Shown one piece after another: positions 7,179 to 10,521 of a stretch of DNA of 10,521 nucleotides; within the stretch, counting starts at the first letter, position 1, and each line of letters opens with the position of its first letter. A program made the translations under genes and the position numbers. The DNA is from an uncultured Kiritimatiellota bacterium (GTDB taxonomy: Bacteria; Verrucomicrobiota; Kiritimatiellia; RFP12; UBA1067). Under the pieces are notes generated by a model that ran no database searches, was not told the origin of the DNA, and saw only the letters and a program-made list of their open reading frames with translations. Where the stretch lies: the NCBI GenBank assembly GCA_934654805.1, contig CAKUGW010000110.1, positions 1-10,521 on the forward strand, read 5' to 3'.

Positions 7179-7951
7179 GAGTCGTCTCCCTTGCGAGCGG
7201 ATCCCGCGGCAACGCCTACGTGGTCGAGCACGCGGGCGCGGCGCTGCTGATCGACTGCGGCCTGGCCCTGCGGACGCTGCGCAGGCGCGTGGCGGACTGC
7301 GGCGCGGGCGCGCTGCCGCCGTGTCCGGTCGGCGTCCTGCTGACGCATGCGCACGGCGACCACACGGCCGGCCTGCCGCGTCTCCTGAAGCGCCATCCCG
7401 AGCTGCCCGTCTTCGCGAACGCGATGACGGCGGAGGCGGTCGCGCACGAGTTCGCGATTGACGAGTCCGCGTTCGTCTGTTTCGAGAACGGGCAGGCCTT
7501 CGACGTCGGGCCGTTCACCGTCCTGCCGTTCCCGATTCCGCACGACACGAACGATCCGGTCGGCTACCTGGTCAAGGCGGACGGCGAGACGTACTTCCAC
7601 GGCACGGACATCGGGACGCCGCTCGACTCGGTCGGCGTACGGTTCGCCGAGGCCGACTGCGCGACGCTGGAGTCCAACCACGACCCGGTGATGCTGCGCC
7701 AGTCGGGGCGTCCGCCCTGCCTCGTCCAGCGCATCGCGGGGCCGCGCGGCCACCTCTCGAACGACCAGGCGTGCGACCTCGTGCGGCGATTCGCGTCGCC
7801 GCGCCTGAAGCGGCTTGCGCTCGCCCATCTCTCGCGCGACTGCAACTCGCCGCTTCTCGCGGAGGCGGCCATGCGCGAGACGCTGACGGCCCTCCGCCGG
7901 ACGGACATCGCGCTGAAGGTCTTCGCGCAGGACGAGGTGGTTTTGGTATAA
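7175..7951 (+). CDS. Metallo-beta-lactamase-fold hydrolase, WalJ/YycJ type
   Basis: This 258-residue cytoplasmic protein (no signal peptide) belongs to the metallo-beta-lactamase fold. The start MRVVSLASGSRGNAYVVE, the metal motif THAHGDH (H58, H60, D62, H63), PHDTNDPVGY with H123, GTDIG with D145, LESNHDPVML and GHLSN with H193 in this order match the YycJ/WalJ group. Members are described as dinuclear metal-dependent nucleases or phosphodiesterases, linked in Firmicutes to the WalKR wall-stress operon. No walKR genes are present here, so only the enzyme class can be claimed. It starts at GTG 7175, sharing GTGA with the purD stop, and depends on purD transcription. Its last codons (GTT TTG GTA TAA) double as the promoter -10 of the aconitase gene. 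Length is normal for the family and all metal ligands appear intact. Confidence 0.88.
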   Translation: MRVVSLASGSRGNAYVVEHAGAALLIDCGLALRTLRRRVADCGAGALPPCPVGVLLTHAHGDHTAGLPRLLKRHPELPVFANAMTAEAVAHEFAIDESAFVCFENGQAFDVGPFTVLPFPIPHDTNDPVGYLVKADGETYFHGTDIGTPLDSVGVRFAEADCATLESNHDPVMLRQSGRPPCLVQRIAGPRGHLSNDQACDLVRRFASPRLKRLALAHLSRDCNSPLLAEAAMRETLTALRRTDIALKVFAQDEVVLV

Positions 7952-7957
7952 TACGCG
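7940..7957 (+). promoter_or_regulatory. Extended -10 promoter for the aconitase gene, overlapping a stop codon
   Basis: The 18-mer GTTTTGGTATAATACGCG carries TGG plus a perfect TATAAT at 7947-7952. The TAA stop of the preceding gene (7949-7951) lies inside the -10 box. Only 10 bp separate the box from ATG 7963, so transcripts starting 6-8 bases after it would have a leader of just 2-4 nt. No -35 hexamer is apparent. A copy with one mismatch lies at 10153-10170. Confidence 0.78.
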
Positions 7958-7962
7958 GCACT

Positions 7963-9906
7963 ATGAAAAAACCGCAGACTGTCGTTGAGAAGATCCTGTC
8001 CGCCCACCTCGTCGAGGGCAACCCCGCGACGGACGCCGAAATCGGCATCCGCATCGACCAGACCCTGACGCAGGACGCGACGGGCACGATGGCGTACCTC
8101 CAGTTCGAGTCGATGGGCGTGCCGCGCGTGAAGACCGACCTCTCCGTCTCCTACGTCGACCACAACACGGTTCAGATCGGCTTCGAGAACGCCGACGACC
8201 ACGACTTCCTGCAGTCCATCGCGAAGAAGTACGGCGTCGTCTTCTCGAAGTGCGGCAACGGCATCTGCCACCAGCTTCACCTGGAGCGCTTCGGCAAGCC
8301 GGGGACGACGCTTCTCGGCTCCGACTCGCACACGCCGACGGGCGGCGGCATCGGCCAGGTCGCCATCGGCGCGGGCGGCATCGACATCGCCGTCGCGATG
8401 GCGGGCGGCGCGTTCCACATCCCGACGCCGAAGGTGCGCGCGATCTTCCTGAAGAACAGGCTGCGCAGGGGCGTGAGCGCGAAGGACGTCATCCTGACGG
8501 TGCTGAAGAGGTTCGGCACGAAGGGCAACGTCGGCTGGATCTTCGAGTACTGCGGGCCGGGCGTCGCGACCCTGGACGTGCCGAGCCGCGCGACGATCGC
8601 GAACATGGGCGCGGAGCTGGGGGTCACGACGTCGGTCTTCCCGTCCGACGCCGTGACGAGGCAGTTCCTCGTCGCGCAGGGGCGCGGCAGGGACTACGTG
8701 AAGCTCGTCGCCGACCCGGGGGGCGAATACGACGACTCCTTCGAGATCGACCTCGCGAAGGTCGAGCCGCTCGCGGCCGCGCCGCACTCGCCGGGGAACG
8801 TCGTGACCGTCAAGTCGATGAAGGGCAAGAAGGTCAACCAGATCCTGATCGGCAGCTGCACGAACAGCTCCTACCGCGACATCCGCACGGTCGCGCTCCA
8901 TTTGAAGGGCAAGCACGTCGCGGACGACGTCGAGGTCGGCATCGCCTGCGGGTCGCGCCAGGTCGTCAACATGCTCGCGAAGGACGGGTCGCTCGCGATC
9001 CTCCACGCGGCGGGCTGCCGGATGCTGGAGAACGCCTGCGGCTTCTGCATCGGCGCGCACATGTCGCCGCGCACGGGCGCGGTCTCGCTGCGGACGAACA
9101 ACCGCAACTTTGAGGGCCGCAGCGGCACGAAGTCCGCACAGGTCTACCTCGTCTCGCCGGAGACGGCGGCGGCCTCGGCGCTGACGGGCAAGGTCGAGAT
9201 CCCGACGAGGAAGCCGGTCGCGGCGGTGCCCGCGCCGAAGAGGTTCCCGATCGACGACGCGATGTTCCTCTACCGCGCGACGGCCGGCAAGGGCGTGAAG
9301 GGCACGGAGATCGTGCGTGGCCCGAACATCGCGACGGTGCCGAAGGGCGAGCCGCTCGCGAAGGATCTCGCCGGCGTCGCGGCGATCAAGGTCGGCGACA
9401 AGATCACGACCGACCACATCATGCCGGCGGGCGCGCGGCTCAAGTTCCGCTCGAACATCCCCGAATACGCGAAGTTCGTCTTCGAGCCGTGCGACCCGAA
9501 GTTCCACGACACCTGCCTCGCGAACAGGGAAAAGGGCCTCGCGAACGTCATCGTCGCGGGCGAGAGCTACGGGCAGGGGTCGAGCCGCGAGCATGCGGCG
9601 CTGTGCCCGATGTACCTCGGCGTGAAGGCCGTGATCGCGAAGTCCATCGAGCGCATCCACCGCGCGAACCTCATCAACTTCGGCATCGTGCCGTTCACGT
9701 TCGCCGATCCGAAGGACTACGACAGGATCGCGGCGGGCGACAGGCTGGAGCTGAAGGGCGTGCGCGCGGCGGTCGAGGGCGACGGCGTCCTCACGGTGAA
9801 GGGCCCGAAGGGGACGTTCCGGGTGAAGGCGGCGCTCTCCGACCGCGAGAAGCGTCTCGTCCTCTGCGGCGGCCTCCTCGCCTCGATTGCGGCCCTGAAC
9901 GGTTAA
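7963..9906 (+). CDS. Aconitate hydratase, monomeric short (Aquifex-type) form
   Basis: Aconitase interconverts citrate and isocitrate through cis-aconitate with a [4Fe-4S] cluster; this is a cytoplasmic TCA-branch enzyme. The 647 residues match the shorter putative-aconitase group (Aquifex type) rather than the roughly 890-residue AcnA/AcnB. Visible landmarks are YVDHNTVQ, LGSDSHTPTGGG (S120-H123), GSCTNSSYRDI with cluster Cys C299, ENACGFCIGAH with C359 and C362, KVGDKITTDHIMPAGARLK opening the swivel domain, and GQGSSREHAA with the active-site Ser-Ser-Arg at 540-542. Both the large part and the swivel domain are fused in one chain, unlike LeuC/LeuD. Homoaconitase activity cannot be wholly excluded from sequence alone. 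ATG 7963 follows the promoter so closely that the mRNA is probably near-leaderless; no Shine-Dalgarno is present. It appears to be transcribed alone, with a 290-bp gap after it. Confidence 0.93.
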   Translation: MKKPQTVVEKILSAHLVEGNPATDAEIGIRIDQTLTQDATGTMAYLQFESMGVPRVKTDLSVSYVDHNTVQIGFENADDHDFLQSIAKKYGVVFSKCGNGICHQLHLERFGKPGTTLLGSDSHTPTGGGIGQVAIGAGGIDIAVAMAGGAFHIPTPKVRAIFLKNRLRRGVSAKDVILTVLKRFGTKGNVGWIFEYCGPGVATLDVPSRATIANMGAELGVTTSVFPSDAVTRQFLVAQGRGRDYVKLVADPGGEYDDSFEIDLAKVEPLAAAPHSPGNVVTVKSMKGKKVNQILIGSCTNSSYRDIRTVALHLKGKHVADDVEVGIACGSRQVVNMLAKDGSLAILHAAGCRMLENACGFCIGAHMSPRTGAVSLRTNNRNFEGRSGTKSAQVYLVSPETAAASALTGKVEIPTRKPVAAVPAPKRFPIDDAMFLYRATAGKGVKGTEIVRGPNIATVPKGEPLAKDLAGVAAIKVGDKITTDHIMPAGARLKFRSNIPEYAKFVFEPCDPKFHDTCLANREKGLANVIVAGESYGQGSSREHAALCPMYLGVKAVIAKSIERIHRANLINFGIVPFTFADPKDYDRIAAGDRLELKGVRAAVEGDGVLTVKGPKGTFRVKAALSDREKRLVLCGGLLASIAALNG

Positions 9907-10152
9907 GTCCGGCAAGTCCGCTCGGGCGTAAGCTCGAGTTCGCCGGCCGAAGTGACGCGAATCGCGGCCCATGACAGGCCGGACGGCGTCGTGTGCCCTG
10001 CGCGAAGCTGCGGCTCGCGGCTGACGCCTCGGTGCAGACCCTGCGCTCGCCCGTCGCCATTCACATGGCAGTCTCATGCCTTGAGCCTGTCGCTTCTTGG
10101 GGATTTGGCGATTCGTAAAATATAAGCATATCGTGCGGATAAGATGAGGGCC
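9907..10152. other. Non-coding spacer with small hairpins, content unknown
   Basis: The gap from the aconitase stop to the next start is 290 bp, of which 10153-10170 is a promoter. The first 180 bp are GC-rich and hold several short inverted repeats: CGCGA-A-TCGCG at 9956-9966, CGCGA with TCGCG at 10001-10019, and GCCAT-TCAC-ATGGC at 10056-10069. None has a following T-run, so no classical terminator is seen. From about 10100 the sequence turns AT-rich (TAAAATATAAGCATAT near 10116-10131). I recognise no tRNA, riboswitch or other RNA family and no convincing ORF on either strand. Confidence 0.5.
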
Positions 10153-10170
10153 GTTTTGGTACAATACGCG
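10153..10170 (+). promoter_or_regulatory. Extended -10 promoter for the last gene
   Basis: GTTTTGGTACAATACGCG is identical to the aconitase promoter word except for C instead of T in the -10 (TACAAT, 10160-10165). Transcription would start near 10172, leaving about 25 nt of leader. That leader contains GGAG at 10184-10187, nine bases before ATG 10197. Confidence 0.75.
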
Positions 10171-10196
10171 CATTGGGCGAATTGGAGAAAAACGAA

Positions 10197-10521
10197 ATGA
10201 AAACAACGCCGAGTCTGTTCGCTGCCGTGGCGGTGTCCGCCGCGACGCTGTCCGCCGCGCCGACGCGCACCTGCCTCTTCACCCCGGCGGGCGGCGGGGC
10301 TCACGGGCGACTGGTTCTACGACCTCGCGCTCGACGGGAAGGCCGTCTTCTCGACGGGCAGCGGCGGCAACGGCACGAGCGAGTACGGCTACTGGAACAA
10401 GACGGCGAAGTTCCCCGTGACGGCCGGGCGACCCGCTGCGCGTGCAGGCGACGGGCGTCGTCTATTCGCGGTATGCGCGCGGCGAGGAGAAGCAGCAGCT
10501 CTTCCACACGCCCGGGCTTGT
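10197..10521 (+). CDS. N-terminus of an exported protein of unknown function, with two apparent frameshifts
   Basis: ATG 10197 follows GGAG and the leader GAAAAACGAA, and starts a clear signal peptide (MKTTPSLFAAVAVSAATLSA, then APTRTCLFTPAGGG). After about residue 34 the starting frame turns into Arg-rich shadow protein, while the +1 frame from 10300 reads plausibly (LTGDWFYDLALDGKAVFSTG, TSEYGYWNKTAKFPVTAG). From 10430 the next frame takes over (DPLRVQATGVVYSRYARGEE, KQQLFHTPGL) and stays open to the window edge. Each change is repaired by removing one G, from GGGG at 10296-10299 and from GGG at 10426-10428. The spliced product is about 108 residues so far, beta-rich, of no family I recognise. 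The shifts could be sequencing or assembly errors near a contig end, or a real pseudogene. It has its own promoter. Confidence 0.6.
   Translation, partial: MKTTPSLFAAVAVSAATLSAAPTRTCLFTPAGGGAHGRLVLRPRARREGRLLDGQRRQRHERVRLLEQDGEVPRDGRATRCACRRRASSIRGMRAARRSSSSSTRPGL

Noticed and set aside
7771..7962. Upstream extension of the aconitase
   Set aside because: The extension overlaps the end of the preceding gene in another frame and is low-complexity Arg/Ala sequence; the family N-terminus begins at 7963.
10095..10126. Second promoter (TTGGGG with TATAAG at about 18 bp)
   Set aside because: Both boxes are weak matches and the far better TGGTACAAT site lies 40 bp downstream.
7564..10206. Minus-strand open frame of about 2.6 kb
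   Set aside because: It is opposite the metallo-beta-lactamase-fold gene and the aconitase, with the same shadow composition and no recognisable domain.
10061..10304. Small minus-strand ORFs upstream of the last gene
   Set aside because: They are composition shadows over a promoter and a signal peptide coding region, with no start signal or recognisable domain.

Overview
The window is roughly two-thirds G+C and bacterial. All eight recognisable genes lie on the + strand. Several features point to a fermentative or gut-type PVC-group bacterium (Kiritimatiellota, Lentisphaerota or Verrucomicrobiota). These are secreted LamG/beta-strand proteins, secreted glycoside hydrolases including a GH29 fucosidase, starts with A-rich leaders and little Shine-Dalgarno, and an Aquifex-type aconitase. 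No rRNA or other taxonomic marker is present, so this placement is an inference.

Positions 1-5081 read as a glycan-use cluster. It holds the 3' part of a secreted LamG-like, beta-strand-rich protein, a large exported TIM-barrel glycoside-hydrolase-like protein whose C-terminal third resembles the xylose-isomerase/AP-endonuclease TIM barrel, and an exported GH29 alpha-L-fucosidase. Spacing is short (8-23 bp, then 57 bp) and no internal promoter is visible, so one transcript attacking a fucosylated polysaccharide is plausible.

Positions 5082-5708 hold a GC-rich nested palindrome, a strong extended -10 promoter, and a small exported coiled-coil plus LysM protein. Positions 5709-7951 begin with an AT-rich array of nine 8-bp units, followed by purD. 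purD carries an unusual in-frame 7-bp tandem repeat and overlaps a WalJ/YycJ-type metallo-beta-lactamase-fold gene by 4 bp. Positions 7963-9906 encode an aconitase whose promoter -10 overlaps the stop codon of the preceding gene and which is probably almost leaderless. After a 290-bp spacer of unknown content, a third copy of the same promoter precedes an exported protein that runs off the window. That last gene is broken by two apparent +1 shifts, both in G-runs.

The strongest non-gene signals are the 18-nt promoter word GTTTTGGTAYAATACGCG (two near-identical copies plus a relaxed third), the octamer array and heptamer tract around and inside purD, and the AAACGAAA-type leaders before several start codons. 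No defence system, CRISPR array, mobile element or RNA gene was recognised.
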